A stretch of 64,000 bases of DNA from Terramyces sp. JEL0728. Lineage: Eukaryota; Chytridiomycota; Chytridiomycetes; Rhizophydiales; Terramycetaceae. Shown piece after piece: positions 22,984 to 33,556 of this stretch (positions are counted from its first letter, which is position 1; each line of letters opens with the position of its first letter). Where the stretch lies: positions 1 to 64,000 of the forward strand of contig JADIIU010000013.1 in the NCBI GenBank assembly GCA_027603945.1, read 5' to 3'. A program made the translations under genes and the position numbers. The notes beneath the pieces were generated by a model. That model had not been told where the DNA came from. It worked only from the letters and a program-made list of their open reading frames with translations, and ran no database searches.

Positions 22984-24813
22984 ATGCAAAAATACACGTA
23001 TCAGTCGGTATGGGAAACAGGAGAGTGTGGTGGTCCGCCATTGGCAATGTACGTATTCCCACAGTCGAAAGGATTACTCAACTTTACCAGTTTTGAAAGT
23101 TACACGTCGGATTGTGGAAGCAGCCCGGTTGAAATGGATGTAGGATGCTGCGCAGTCTCGTTGAATATGGAGTTGACACAGGGCTATCATTCAATGTCGT
23201 TTCACAATTTGACTGCGCAATATACCATATCGAATTCAGCACCAGTGCAGGCAAACGGTGCAAGCTATTGCAGTTTAACTTCAACTCAAGACTCATTGCT
23301 AGGAAACTCTGTCATTTATTATCTATATTCGAATCGGTGTATGGATTCCCACTTTAAATGCTTAGAAAATTTGACGTTTTTCAGCGATAGTAACTGCGGG
23401 GGAAATTCAACAGATCTGCAAGTAAATAACCAATACTTCTTTGATGGCTTTGGTAATTTCACAGTGTCGTATTTGAAGATTGCAAGCGGGACTGTACAGT
23501 ACACATGGACGACGTTTATTGGCGGAACTTACTTGCTCAATGATTTCAAAATACCAATGGAGGTAATCTGTATGTTTAGCTACTTGTTTTCATTGACTGC
23601 TTTCCTACTGCTCTCAATCAAATATATATTCAAATACACTAAAACCGGAAAAGTCAGCAATGTGATTTTCTCGTTCATTACTTTTATTTGGGGAACCAGC
23701 ATTCTCATAAAAATGATTGACTCGTACGTCGCCATCAAAAATCCTGTTTCGCTGAAAGCAATGACAATTCTGTTGGCATTTACCCTAATCCCATCCATGA
23801 TAAACTCGATAATCAGCACTTTTATTTTATGCAAAATGGCCAAGTTGAAGAAATACCACTATTGGATTGTAATTGCCGCAATCACCCTGATATTTGGATT
23901 CCTGCTGTGGCAAGTGTATATGAATATCGCACTGTCGTATCTTCATGAAGAGCAGTCTCCGGATTATGGCCCACCCGGCAAGGAATTAATATGGCACATA
24001 CTCTCCCTAAGCATTGACATACTACCCCCAATGGGAATGTGCCACCTGCTATTCAATTTCAACAAAGCGGAAAGCATAAAATCTGGAAGAAACTATGCTC
24101 TGTCGAACGATTTCCTATATCCAACAAAGAAACTAATATTTTTTGCTTATGCACAGTTCTGTAACTACATGGCGTTTGTCGCGCTGCTAATAATACGGGA
24201 TACTACTCAGTTGATTGGGAATGACAAAAATTACGAATCGATGGAAGGTGTTTTTGCGTTCATGTATTTGATCCATACGAACTTGCTCATTGACATTATC
24301 GAAGAATTCGAACACTACACATTTGAAATCACTGGCAATACATCTGTGAATAGACGGTTACGGAATATTAGCGGGACATCTGTATCGGTGATTGATCCAA
24401 TGTCGCCTACGCTATCTGGGTTCAAAGCAAAGCACAGCCAATCCTACTCTGTAGATTCAAATGTTTCAAAACAATACGACAGGGCCAAATTTACGATGCA
24501 TAAAAGTGTTCCTTCAGACGACAGTCGCTTTCCGCGTCACACTCCGAATGGAAATTCAAGTATTATCTGCTCTATTCCAGACAGCAGCTACCCCATAGAT
24601 GAAGTCATGATGGATAAGCTTCAAACTATGCAGATTAACACATCACTAGGAAAGGAAGAAACGCTTGAAAAAGGAAGCATGGAGTCTTTCCATTCAGGAA
24701 ACTCAGAACATTCGCCTACCGATTTTGAAATGGTGGATACACTGAACCATAAGCTTAACAATTTAATTGAACCTGTTGCAGAAGAGGAAGATGACGAGCC
24801 ATGGAGAGAATAA
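22984..24813 (+). CDS. 7TM protein with Cys-rich ectodomain, family B, copy 2
   Basis: A 609-aa single-exon gene starting 65 bp after the stop of copy 1. The ATG at 22984 (MQKYTYQSVWETGECGGPP) keeps the W..(T/N).C.G.P opening shared by all three copies. The ectodomain carries the Cys pattern EMDVGCC, SYCSLTS, DSHFKC and SNCGGNS. Seven hydrophobic helices are clear: for example EVICMFSYLFSLTAFLLLSI, VIFSFITFIWGTSILI, WIVIAAITLIFGFLLW and FFAYAQFCNYMAFVALLII. The tail is long, Ser-rich and acidic at the end (EEEDDEPWRE). Stop TAA overlaps AATAAA (24809-24814). No family name can be assigned. Confidence 0.75.
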   Translation: MQKYTYQSVWETGECGGPPLAMYVFPQSKGLLNFTSFESYTSDCGSSPVEMDVGCCAVSLNMELTQGYHSMSFHNLTAQYTISNSAPVQANGASYCSLTSTQDSLLGNSVIYYLYSNRCMDSHFKCLENLTFFSDSNCGGNSTDLQVNNQYFFDGFGNFTVSYLKIASGTVQYTWTTFIGGTYLLNDFKIPMEVICMFSYLFSLTAFLLLSIKYIFKYTKTGKVSNVIFSFITFIWGTSILIKMIDSYVAIKNPVSLKAMTILLAFTLIPSMINSIISTFILCKMAKLKKYHYWIVIAAITLIFGFLLWQVYMNIALSYLHEEQSPDYGPPGKELIWHILSLSIDILPPMGMCHLLFNFNKAESIKSGRNYALSNDFLYPTKKLIFFAYAQFCNYMAFVALLIIRDTTQLIGNDKNYESMEGVFAFMYLIHTNLLIDIIEEFEHYTFEITGNTSVNRRLRNISGTSVSVIDPMSPTLSGFKAKHSQSYSVDSNVSKQYDRAKFTMHKSVPSDDSRFPRHTPNGNSSIICSIPDSSYPIDEVMMDKLQTMQINTSLGKEETLEKGSMESFHSGNSEHSPTDFEMVDTLNHKLNNLIEPVAEEEDDEPWRE

Positions 24814-24849
24814 AAAATAGAGCGATGACGTTTGCAAGCTCTTTTAAAT

Positions 24850-26330
24850 ATGAATTTAATGCTAGAAGCAAATTGGCATTTGACCAAATGTTCAGGATTT
24901 CCCACTTCAATTTATTTATTTAGCGAGCAAACGCCAACGCTATTATCCCAATACATGGACATTGAAAACCCGTATCCCATTTGCGGATTAGACAATTTGG
25001 ACAATCCTTTCGGCTGCTGCATCTCTTTCCTTGATCTTGCACAATCTTACGGATATCGATCGAGTTTCAGGATATCTATTGATGATAACCACCCACTTAG
25101 CAGCGCGATTCCAAAAAGCGCCAATAATGGGAAATACTGCCTATTGGAGTTTGATCAAAGCCAATTTAACGGAACCCTGCAGTCGTACTATTTGGAGCAG
25201 AGCTATTGCAGTGACAGCCACTATCTATGCTACGACAACAGTCTGTACTATTTCAATGCTAGTGGATGCACAGGCACACCGCACATCTTTTCACCGGGAG
25301 TATACAATGATTTTACTTTATCTATAGTCACAATTAATTCTGGCACCTCTGTCATAAGCTGGGTGGGATATCAGCCAAATGAAAAGCTGTTGCCGGATTT
25401 CAATGATCCAATTTGTATTCTGGGGGGTATATTTTATATTGTCTCTCTAATTTTAATTTCAATGGCGGCCTTTTACTACTGGAGAGAGTACACGCTTACC
25501 AAACGAAATCAGGTGCATTTTCCTAATTATAGAAACTTGCTCTTTTTGTGCTGCAAATACTAACATTTGGGTCTATTGGGATGCAGATTGCGTATGAATA
25601 TTCTGATCTTATCGTTGACTGGGAATATGTGGCCATAACGATACTAACTAACATTGAAGGATTTCTTACATTAATATCAACATTTATTTCGGGAGCAATG
25701 ATTTTGGATTTATTTTCTGCAACGCATTCTCTCTTTTACTGTTTAGCGATGTACGGCTCATTGATTTTATTACATTTTGGACTGATGGGTCTATATTACG
25801 CAGTATTTACATATGGGCTATTTGATTTGGCATTTTACAACGATAAATTTCCGCTAGCGGCAACTTTAAAAGGAGTGTGGTACGGATTCATGTTTGTATT
25901 TGATTTTATGCCAATTGTGCTCTACGTTTCAAAAGTCATTCAAGTTTACAAAGTGCTTTGGAAAAAAACCAAGGCAAAATCCACATTATTGAAATTTATG
26001 TTTGAAAAAGGATGGAAAATTATACTGTACTTTTTACTGCAGGTAGTGAATACAATTGCATTCGGTGCCGTTAACGATATTCAATACTATACAGATATAC
26101 TAGGGAGCGATCAAGGGTATATTGCAATGGCCAGTTTCAAAAACTTTATTTTGACAGTTCACCGTGTATTACTCTTACTGTGCCTTGAAGAATTAAAAAT
26201 CATCACATTTAAATTAATGGCTCCAATTTCTGCAAAATCAACCTCAATTGATATGTGCAAGATCGAGAAAGCTGATGCAGACACTTTATTTACAACGCAA
26301 CGTGCAAATAGTATAAAGTGGACTCTTTAA
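24850..26330 (+). CDS. 7TM protein with Cys-rich ectodomain, family B, copy 3
   Basis: Exons 24850-25512 and 25533-26330 with one 20-nt intron (GTGCAT donor) encode 486 aa. Removing the intron joins TKRNQ to KLALFVLQILTFGS and completes a transmembrane helix. The N-terminus MNLMLEANWHLTKCSG repeats the family opening. The ectodomain has CGLDNLDNPFGCC, YCLLE, YCSDSHYLC and GCTG. About seven hydrophobic helices follow. The cytosolic tail is much shorter than in copies 1 and 2. Copies 1 and 3 share CGLD.LDNP..CC exactly, so they are the closer pair. It is convergent with CFAP61, whose stop lies 49 bp beyond this one. Confidence 0.75.
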
Positions 26331-26379
26331 TCAATTATTTACAAATCATAATAATAAACATCTAAAGTATCTTCATCTA

Positions 26380-29300
26380 TTATGGATAAGTTTTGAATAT
26401 CCTAGTATTCATCATAAATTCAAATACAGACTCGTTCCATACTTGTCTATCTGCAGATTTATCAAATTTGCTGTAGTATTTCTGGATTTTCTTTTCTGTC
26501 ATCTACAATTAAGTAATATTACCTTTTTCTCTTGCGACAGTTCTTCTGCTAGCTTTGCGGTTTCTTCTAATTGCAAGCCGGCAGTTCTTGATGAAATAAT
26601 AAATTCAGGGAACCTGTCGTGGAACATACATAAAGCCCAAGTTTCGTTAAAGAACCTATCATCAATGAGAGCGTACGCAATGAAATCAGGGATTACACCT
26701 TCATCAAATCTCGCAATTAATCTATTAAAGTATTTTTCATGTCTAGAGTACAAACACTCCAAATTAGAAATAGGAATATCCCGTGGTCCCAAATAGGTGA
26801 ATGATTGAATATAGCCGTTCGGGTCTATATGTATATTGGTATATTCACCATCCTTGACGATTTCAAGGTCTCTGCAATTTGGTTCAACTTGAAAGTGAGG
26901 TAATACTGGCTTGTTGTAGTAAAAATATTTCAGGTTTCCTGGTAGGATTGCAAAACGTTTCACAGAGTCTGTGAATTTATGGATTTCATATGTTTGGCAC
27001 AGTGTATATGGATCCAAAATTGGACAAAACAAGTGCAGTACTACCCATGACAACCGCTCGCCAACCTCCTTGGAATTGTATAAAGAGAGTTTCCATTCGG
27101 TTACTTCATTCGTTGCATACTTTGTAATTGGACCTGCTCCAAAGATATACTGGTCAGTGGTTCTAAAGTGTTTGTCGATTACCAATGCGCCGTCATACAC
27201 CAAATGAGCATCATTTATAGTCTTGTGAATAAATGGGTCGACCGACATTTTGTCTGCATACAGCAAAACATCAACCCCTCCAATAATGACTTTCTTGTTG
27301 TATTTATCCAACAACACTATTCCAACAATTTTTCCATCCTGTATTTGCACTTGGGAGAATGTGTAGCCTTCATATTGTACCACTGCGGCAGCTTTCAGTT
27401 GATTGGAAACAATTTTAGATTGCACAGCGTTTGAAAACTGCGCAGTTTGCGTGGGTTCAATTAAATAAATTCTGGTTCCGTCAATTCCACTCGCTAAACA
27501 ATGCTGAACGGTGGCATGTGCTTGCAAACTAGACCCGAAACTAAATTAAATACAGGTTACACTACAATCTTGCCAGAATGTTCTTTTTGTGCTTGCAGAG
27601 TGTCATCAATTTGTTTTTTAGTTGTTTGGCCTACGTTGTACACTCCACCCAGATTCGCCAGCTGTGGATCTAGAGTCCTTGCAAAATATTGCAAGCCAGG
27701 TGCTAGAACAAGGTAATCATATTGCAACAACGTTCCATCCGTTAACGTGATGGTTTTTTCATGACGATTCAATTGATCGCTAGCCCCTGTAATTATATTT
27801 GCGTAATAATCAATTGCAATTTGCTTGAGACTTATGTTAATAATAGTTACCTTAGCTGGGTGTAGCATCTGTTGTTTACAATCCAGTCGTCATCGAGGCG
27901 TTCAGGTAAGCCATTCTTGGATATCAAGGTAAGATTAGTAAAGTGCAGGTGGCCAACCTAAATTAATGCATATTACATAGATCAAAGTTTCCAAGAATGA
28001 AATGCCAACATCTGAAGCTCCCAAGACCACTATTCTTGTATTGATTACCATACGAGGCTCGTACATTAGGGGCATGGTGATAATCTGCAAATTAATGGGT
28101 AAATCTGCATAAAGTAATTGGCCATCACGCAAGTTGCCTGGATATTGGACTGTTCTGCGTGGTTTGACAGGGACAAACTCTCTCGTAGCAGTTCTTTTAC
28201 TCGCATAATCATTCACGTCGTTTATATTTCTAGGGTACAGGATACAGTTGAGGTTCAGCTGGCGCATAATCTCTCTGCAAAAATACCGGGTGTGGTTTTC
28301 AAATAATGGGTTCATTATCATATACTTGGCGACGGAATATTTGTCGTGAATAGGCTTATGCTTGATATCATAAAACCTGTCAATATCAAACTGGTCCAGG
28401 TATCCGATAGATTGGTCCTCGTTAATATATTCAAGAATTGCCAGCCCAATTATCTGTTTGTTGTACTTTGCCAAATACGTTTTGTGAGTCTTGTCGTTGA
28501 ATTGTGCATCGATAAGCTGTTTTAATTGATCAATGTCGGGCAAATTATCAACCAAATTGTACATACTAGCCACATCTTGCTGAGCAGCTAGAGCGACATC
28601 AATATTGCTCACACAATATCTGTTTGTAATATATAATCGATCTTGGCAAGGCGGAACACTAGGAACTAGGGAACACTGTCTTGTTAAAGGAGTATCAGGA
28701 TATTCTGGAGATAGAGTCATTACACAATATTCCAGCTCTTCAAAAACTGTAAATGCGTGCTGGATGAACTGAAGCGAATATTCAGCGTACTCTGAATCAA
28801 TACAAAACTTTGTAACGCAAAACGTGTTTGCATCCTTTAATTCAGACGACGTTCCAGCTCCCCCTGTTGAAACTACATTAGTATTTCCTACCTTTTTGTA
28901 AATCATTGTACATTTCCAAGTTGAAATTGTTTAGTAATATGCTTTCGTCGATTGAACCATCCAGACAGATAAAGCCAACAATGTCGCCATTAACCTGGCC
29001 AACAAGGGATAATTTTGTCGGATCGCTGTTGTCTATAAGTCTAGCGACAAAGGAATCTTTAGTCTCCATCAAATTATTCTTTAATAGTATTGGTACGACA
29101 TCATCGCAATCTTCGACCGTACTTTTTCTTATTTGGAATGGAGGGCAAAAGTCCTTGCGTTGACATCCATGCAAGCTATAAGGATAATTGCAGGAGTTGG
29201 TCGCTGGAAATTCAGTAAAGAAATGGATTGACAGTTTATGTTTTTGGATCCTGGAATGGCCCAGCTTCTCTGTATTCTTCTTTGCTGGCGGCCTGGTTGA

Positions 29301-29794
29301 AGAAAACGGAGGAAACAGGATAAGCTGATCCGGCAAGAAATAGCATATAGTTTCTATACTTGGTACTAGATGGAACACCTTTGTAAATGCTTCCTGTAGG
29401 ATTATGGATTGGTCTTCAGCTGTTGAACAAAAGAAATTGACAAAGGCCATGTTGTGTTCCTTGGCAACCGGGCACTTGTAATTTGATTTTATCCATTCAG
29501 CAAAATCACTGTCGTGTAGGGTTATGTCGCTTGGCGGCAAGTATGACGGTGGACTAACAGACAAACTAAGAAACCCGTCGATATTACCGTTATTTATACA
29601 CACAAGAGAAATCGCACACGTATCGCTTATTAACTTGTTCTTACATTAAGTAATTGATATTGAAGTCGCCATACCGTCTTTTCAGCGCTCTTTCCATATC
29701 ATCCCTTCCAAATCCGCCTTTATTAGCATAGGTCACCTTTGATAAGCTGCTTTATCTGTGGAATATCTTTTACCTCTGCTCTTCTAAATTGCAT
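26380..29794 (-). CDS. CFAP61: CFAP61 homologue, axonemal protein
   Basis: Eight exons (descending) 29794-29737, 29717-29645, 29625-28892, 28872-27977, 27957-27851, 27830-27561, 27540-26523 and 26502-26380 encode 1092 aa. Introns are 19, 19, 19, 19, 20, 20 and 20 nt. CFAP61 is a conserved axonemal protein of the calmodulin- and radial-spoke-associated complex, needed for motility. The family pattern is clear: an N-terminal acetyltransferase-like half opening MQFRRAEVKDIPQIKQLIKG, then an FAD/NAD-binding half with VVLGASDVGISFLETLI, a CYTQLSLK block, YDYLVLAPGLQY and VVFGSSLQAHATV. The first two tiny exons were recovered only by applying the short-intron rule, and they restore the family N-terminus. 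Its presence argues for a motile flagellum. Confidence 0.88.
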
Positions 29795-29981
29795 TTTTGA
29801 CAAACTTACGTCACCAGTATTTTGACATCTTTGACAATTACACACGCTGAATTCCTGATCGTGTTAACCAGAGCATGGATCTCAAAGCATTATTATATAG
29901 ATAAGCTTATAATCCAAAAAACTGACCTTGCACACCAGGGAGTGGTTACAGAGACGCAAATTAAAAGACATGATTATATAT

Positions 29982-30236
29982 TTATTCTTGTACCAGCAAT
30001 TGAAGCAGATGCTCTCCAGAGACCATAATATATCCCAAGTACCTTGAAACCGGTTCGAAATCAACAGGTCCACTTAATTTCTTTAAATAATGTGGAGGCG
30101 GCTCTCTATACTCTGTTGTTTCCGCAAGAATAATATTCACCTGCTGATCAACGCAAATAAAATTCCCAATGAACCATCGCTTGTCTTTAATTTGAATCAA
30201 GATTCTTTTGTCCAAATATTTCTTTAAATCAAGCAT
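29982..30236 (-). CDS. NAA38/LSMD1-type Sm-like subunit of NatC
   Basis: An 84-aa single-exon Sm-fold protein. The Sm1 part reads KRILIQIKDKRWFIGNFICVDQQVNIILAE. The Sm2-like end reads SRYLGYIMVSGEHLLQLLV, where NAA38 proteins carry GL.MVPG.HI..I. NAA38 (yeast Mak31) is the small auxiliary subunit of the NatC N-terminal acetyltransferase. An ordinary LSm would have a stronger NG motif in Sm2. A 19-nt GTCT...AAG stretch overlaps the start, but splicing it out would remove the good ATG, so I keep the single exon. Stop TAA overlaps AATAAA (29981-29986). Confidence 0.75.
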   Translation of the reverse strand: MLDLKKYLDKRILIQIKDKRWFIGNFICVDQQVNIILAETTEYREPPPHYLKKLSGPVDFEPVSRYLGYIMVSGEHLLQLLVQE

Positions 30237-30323
30237 AGACCCTTTGTAACTGTATTATGACTGGTGAAGTGTGCTCCAGATATCCAGTCCTCAAAGCTGC
30301 AATCTGGTTTTTGAAAAAAAATT

Positions 30324-31454
30324 ATGAGCAGACTGATTCCATTCACAGAATTAAAGCACAGGATAAAAAAACACCTGACAAAGACGGAAACCTCCAGTTT
30401 GCTGTTGAATAAATACATAACCGAGCGTAACGTTACAAAGGCATTCCATCAGTATAAACAATTACAAAACAAGTTGACTTACAAGGAGCATTCACAAATT
30501 CTTTCTTTCTTGACTGAACACATCCAGCCGCACTTGGCTAATAATTACTCTTTATTTATTCAAGACCAAATCAATCCAAAGAAAATCGATCACCACAATT
30601 TCATGGCTATTTATTTACGGGATGGTGACCATGCAAGATTAGTGGAATATTTTGAATCCATTAGGTTGTACATGAAGCCATCAATCAGATGTTTCAATAT
30701 CCTCATGGCTTCATTTTTATACCAACAAGAATATGACCAAGTGATTCAAGTATGGAAAGAATGCTGTTCAGTTTGGAAAGGAAGTAAATATATTAACGTT
30801 GATGGTTGGTGTTTTATTGTTGAAGCGTATGGAAAAGCCAAGTTGGATAATCAAGTGCAAGAAATTTACAAAGTGCTGAATGAACGAGGAATTTGCAAGT
30901 ATTTTTTAATTCTAGATGGAGAAAATATTGAATTGCTAAACAGCGCATTTATTAGAGCATTTGGGATCGAGAAAGCAAAGGAGGTTTTTGAATCAAGTCC
31001 AAAAACAATGCAGGTTTACGATGCAATGATTGAAAAGGCAATAGAAGCCCACAAAGACCCGACCGCATACTATAATCAACTGCTTGCATATTGCGAGTCC
31101 TTGGATCAATTGTTAAACCAACAGAGAACAGACAAGGGCTATTTTAGAACAAACGAAAAGAAGGAACTCCGAAAGTACAACTACCCGCTGCCGATTACAA
31201 TAGAAAGATTAATGAAATATTACCACGAAAATCAAGAATATCAAAAAAATATTGACTTGTTCAACTACTATTACCAAGCAATAATGTGCACAAGGGAAAT
31301 CATGGAGCTTGGTAGCTGGGCCTTCATTAATAGCAATCAGGAAGACGAAGGACAGTACGTTGCTTACTTGATGGTGCAAGAGTATTATCTTGTCAGCAAA
31401 GAGTTGAATCAGACTGTTTCGCAAATTAGAAAAAAGCACAAGATGAATAAATAA
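30324..31454 (+). CDS. PPR-like helical-repeat protein, probably mitochondrial
   Basis: A 376-aa single-exon gene. The N-terminus is basic and hydroxyl-rich (MSRLIPFTELKHRIKKHLTK), compatible with a mitochondrial presequence. The body is made of paired helices of about 35 residues typical of PPR proteins, for instance PSIRCFNILMASFLYQQEYDQVIQVWKE (within residues 110-140) and VDGWCFIVEAYGKAKLDNQVQEIYKVL (about 160-190). Repeats later in the chain are degenerate. Such proteins commonly act in organellar RNA handling; the target here is unknown. The codons AAT AAA immediately precede the stop. Confidence 0.6.
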   Translation: MSRLIPFTELKHRIKKHLTKTETSSLLLNKYITERNVTKAFHQYKQLQNKLTYKEHSQILSFLTEHIQPHLANNYSLFIQDQINPKKIDHHNFMAIYLRDGDHARLVEYFESIRLYMKPSIRCFNILMASFLYQQEYDQVIQVWKECCSVWKGSKYINVDGWCFIVEAYGKAKLDNQVQEIYKVLNERGICKYFLILDGENIELLNSAFIRAFGIEKAKEVFESSPKTMQVYDAMIEKAIEAHKDPTAYYNQLLAYCESLDQLLNQQRTDKGYFRTNEKKELRKYNYPLPITIERLMKYYHENQEYQKNIDLFNYYYQAIMCTREIMELGSWAFINSNQEDEGQYVAYLMVQEYYLVSKELNQTVSQIRKKHKMNK

Positions 31455-31516
31455 TGCGATAATGTTATTTTTAGTAATGGTCGTTGGAATCCAATGTTGG
31501 TTTTTTTCGAATCTAA

Positions 31517-33556
31517 ATGTCGGGAGAATTGGACATTGCAAAAACTGTCTATGCTCTGGAAAACGGATTTGAAGGAGATCACTGGAAGGTATATTCTAGG
31601 TAATTAGATGGAATCGATAGACTATGACAGCGATAGTGATTGGACCGAGGAAGATGAAGCTGAAGAGATGGAACAACCCCGGCCTGTCCCCGATTTCGAT
31701 AATTATCATCAATACGAAGGATCACCATTAGATTTATTCCAACACTGGAAGAAATCACTTCAAATTCGGAGCAGTAGTTTTGATTCAAGCGATCCATATA
31801 CTCTTAGTAATAGCTGATTAATGAGACTCGTCAATAATGATACAGCAATCTCAATCAGCAGATCATTATTATAGACCGCCAAATAATCACTATGTGATGG
31901 AAATAGACCTGATTCGAGAAGTGCTATTTATCCTGCAAGGGATGGAATCCAGCACTTTTGTTAAACGGGATGGTTATCATTACGAAAAGAAATTTTCACT
32001 GTTTACATCAAGTGATGGAATCCTTACTACCCTAATGAAGGAGTTTACAGGAATAGCAAACGATTTACTCAAAGTTAAAGCATTTATCAACGATTTGCTT
32101 TTGGCTAAACAAACTATCATCCAAGCATTTGCTAGCAGTATTAAAAATGAATTTCAGCAAACAATCAAAGAGTTTTCAGAGTTGGAATATCAATTTATTA
32201 AAGGAGGAGAACAGAAAACATCCATGATAGACTTATCATTCATTGTCAAGCAGAAAACAAAACGCATATATCGAATTAAAGAGTTTCTTGATTCGCATCT
32301 TTCAGGGCCAATTTGCGGAGTCAAAATACTGAATGCACTGTATGAAAATGATGATTTTCATCAAACTTTCATTGCCACAGTAAAGCCGTTACTGGAAATG
32401 ATTGGAAATTGTATTTCGAACGGGCTGCCAAACGATCCGTTTGATGAATTCTTTTTAGAAAAGTATTTTTGGCTTAATTGTAGGAAAAATGTCGAAAATG
32501 AGATGGATTTTCAAGAATGCAGCAAAATTTATCCTGAAAAATTGCCCAAATTTTTGAAAGAATACTCTGTTTCTATACTGGAGTGCTATAGATCATATCT
32601 GCTGTTTGGGATTACACACCCTGTTCATTTCAAGAGTATTTATAATAGATCTCAAACAGTACCTAAAAGAAATACAGATCTGCATAATTGGCTATTGTAC
32701 GAATCAAATGCAAAAGTTGAGACAGTAATTGCAATGGATTTCACAGATTTCCATGCTTCATTTGACAGCATTCTTAGAGATTCGTTGGAACCTGCGTTTC
32801 AGTCAATTGCCAAACAAGTAAGGAAGTTCTTGTACAAAAAGCACAATATTAAAGAGACTATTGACTCTATCCAGCAAATATATTTCCTCTTTTCGGTTGA
32901 TATGAAAATGATTGTTGAAAAACTGCTGCTAAAAGAACCGGCAGCGTGGCAGATCAGCAATATTCTCAGAGATGGATTGCAAACGTTGATCAATACTGAA
33001 AATATGACAATTGAATTCAGAGATGGTGCAGGGACAGTGTTTGATAGATTTGATTTGCTATTCAATGTAGATTATGCTAATTTAGTGTCCATGGCCAGCT
33101 AATCAAATCATAAATCAGTCAATTCAAAAGAGGTACAATAATATCATGCGATACTTGATTCGCATACAGAATTGCATGAATACTCTTCATTCGTATAGAA
33201 CAAGCACTGAAACCCAAACTGACAGACTGTACCTACTTTCGTTCTTGCAAAGTTTAACGCTGTACAACTACACAATAATAACCAAATCCAGAAAGGAGTC
33301 GACTGAGCATACGCTCAGCGAATTGGTTATTGGCCATTCTGAAGTTATTGGTAGCATTGAAAAAGGACTACTATTTAAAAATAATGTTATATTTGGGTTG
33401 ATTGGCAAGATTCTTGACAAAACGAAACTATGTCAGGTCGACCAAGAAGTGTTCAGGATGCTCCGCGATGCATTGACGTTTGTTGGCGGTGATATAGGTC
33501 ATACTATTTCTAATTTAGACGGTTTAATTTTAAGCTTGGAATACAGCGCTAACTGA
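31517..33556 (+). CDS. Gamma-tubulin complex component, GCP5-like
   Basis: Exons 31517-31588, 31608-31806, 31826-33066 and 33086-33556, with three 19-nt introns, encode 660 aa. The gamma-tubulin ring complex nucleates microtubules at spindle poles and basal bodies. An acidic N-terminal stretch is followed by the grip1 opening EIDLIREVLFILQG. The grip2 end reads FDLLFNCPWPANQIIN..IQKRYNNIMRYLIRIQ, where W-P and K-Y are hallmarks of all GCPs. The last intron (33067-33085) is invisible as a gap: it has no stop in frame, and only the WP..I motif reveals it. The N-terminal half matches GCP5 better than GCP2/3/4, but the subtype is tentative. The stop abuts the stop of the convergent gene with no base between them. 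Confidence 0.8.

Noticed and set aside
30218..30236. A 19-nt intron overlapping the NAA38 start
   Set aside because: GTCTAT...AAAG has the right size, but splicing would delete the ATG that gives the best Sm-fold start.
33067..33102. A 24-34 nt intron between the GCP5-like exons near 33081-33118
   Set aside because: The donors needed are poor, and the 19-nt intron 33067-33085 fits both frame and the conserved WP motif.
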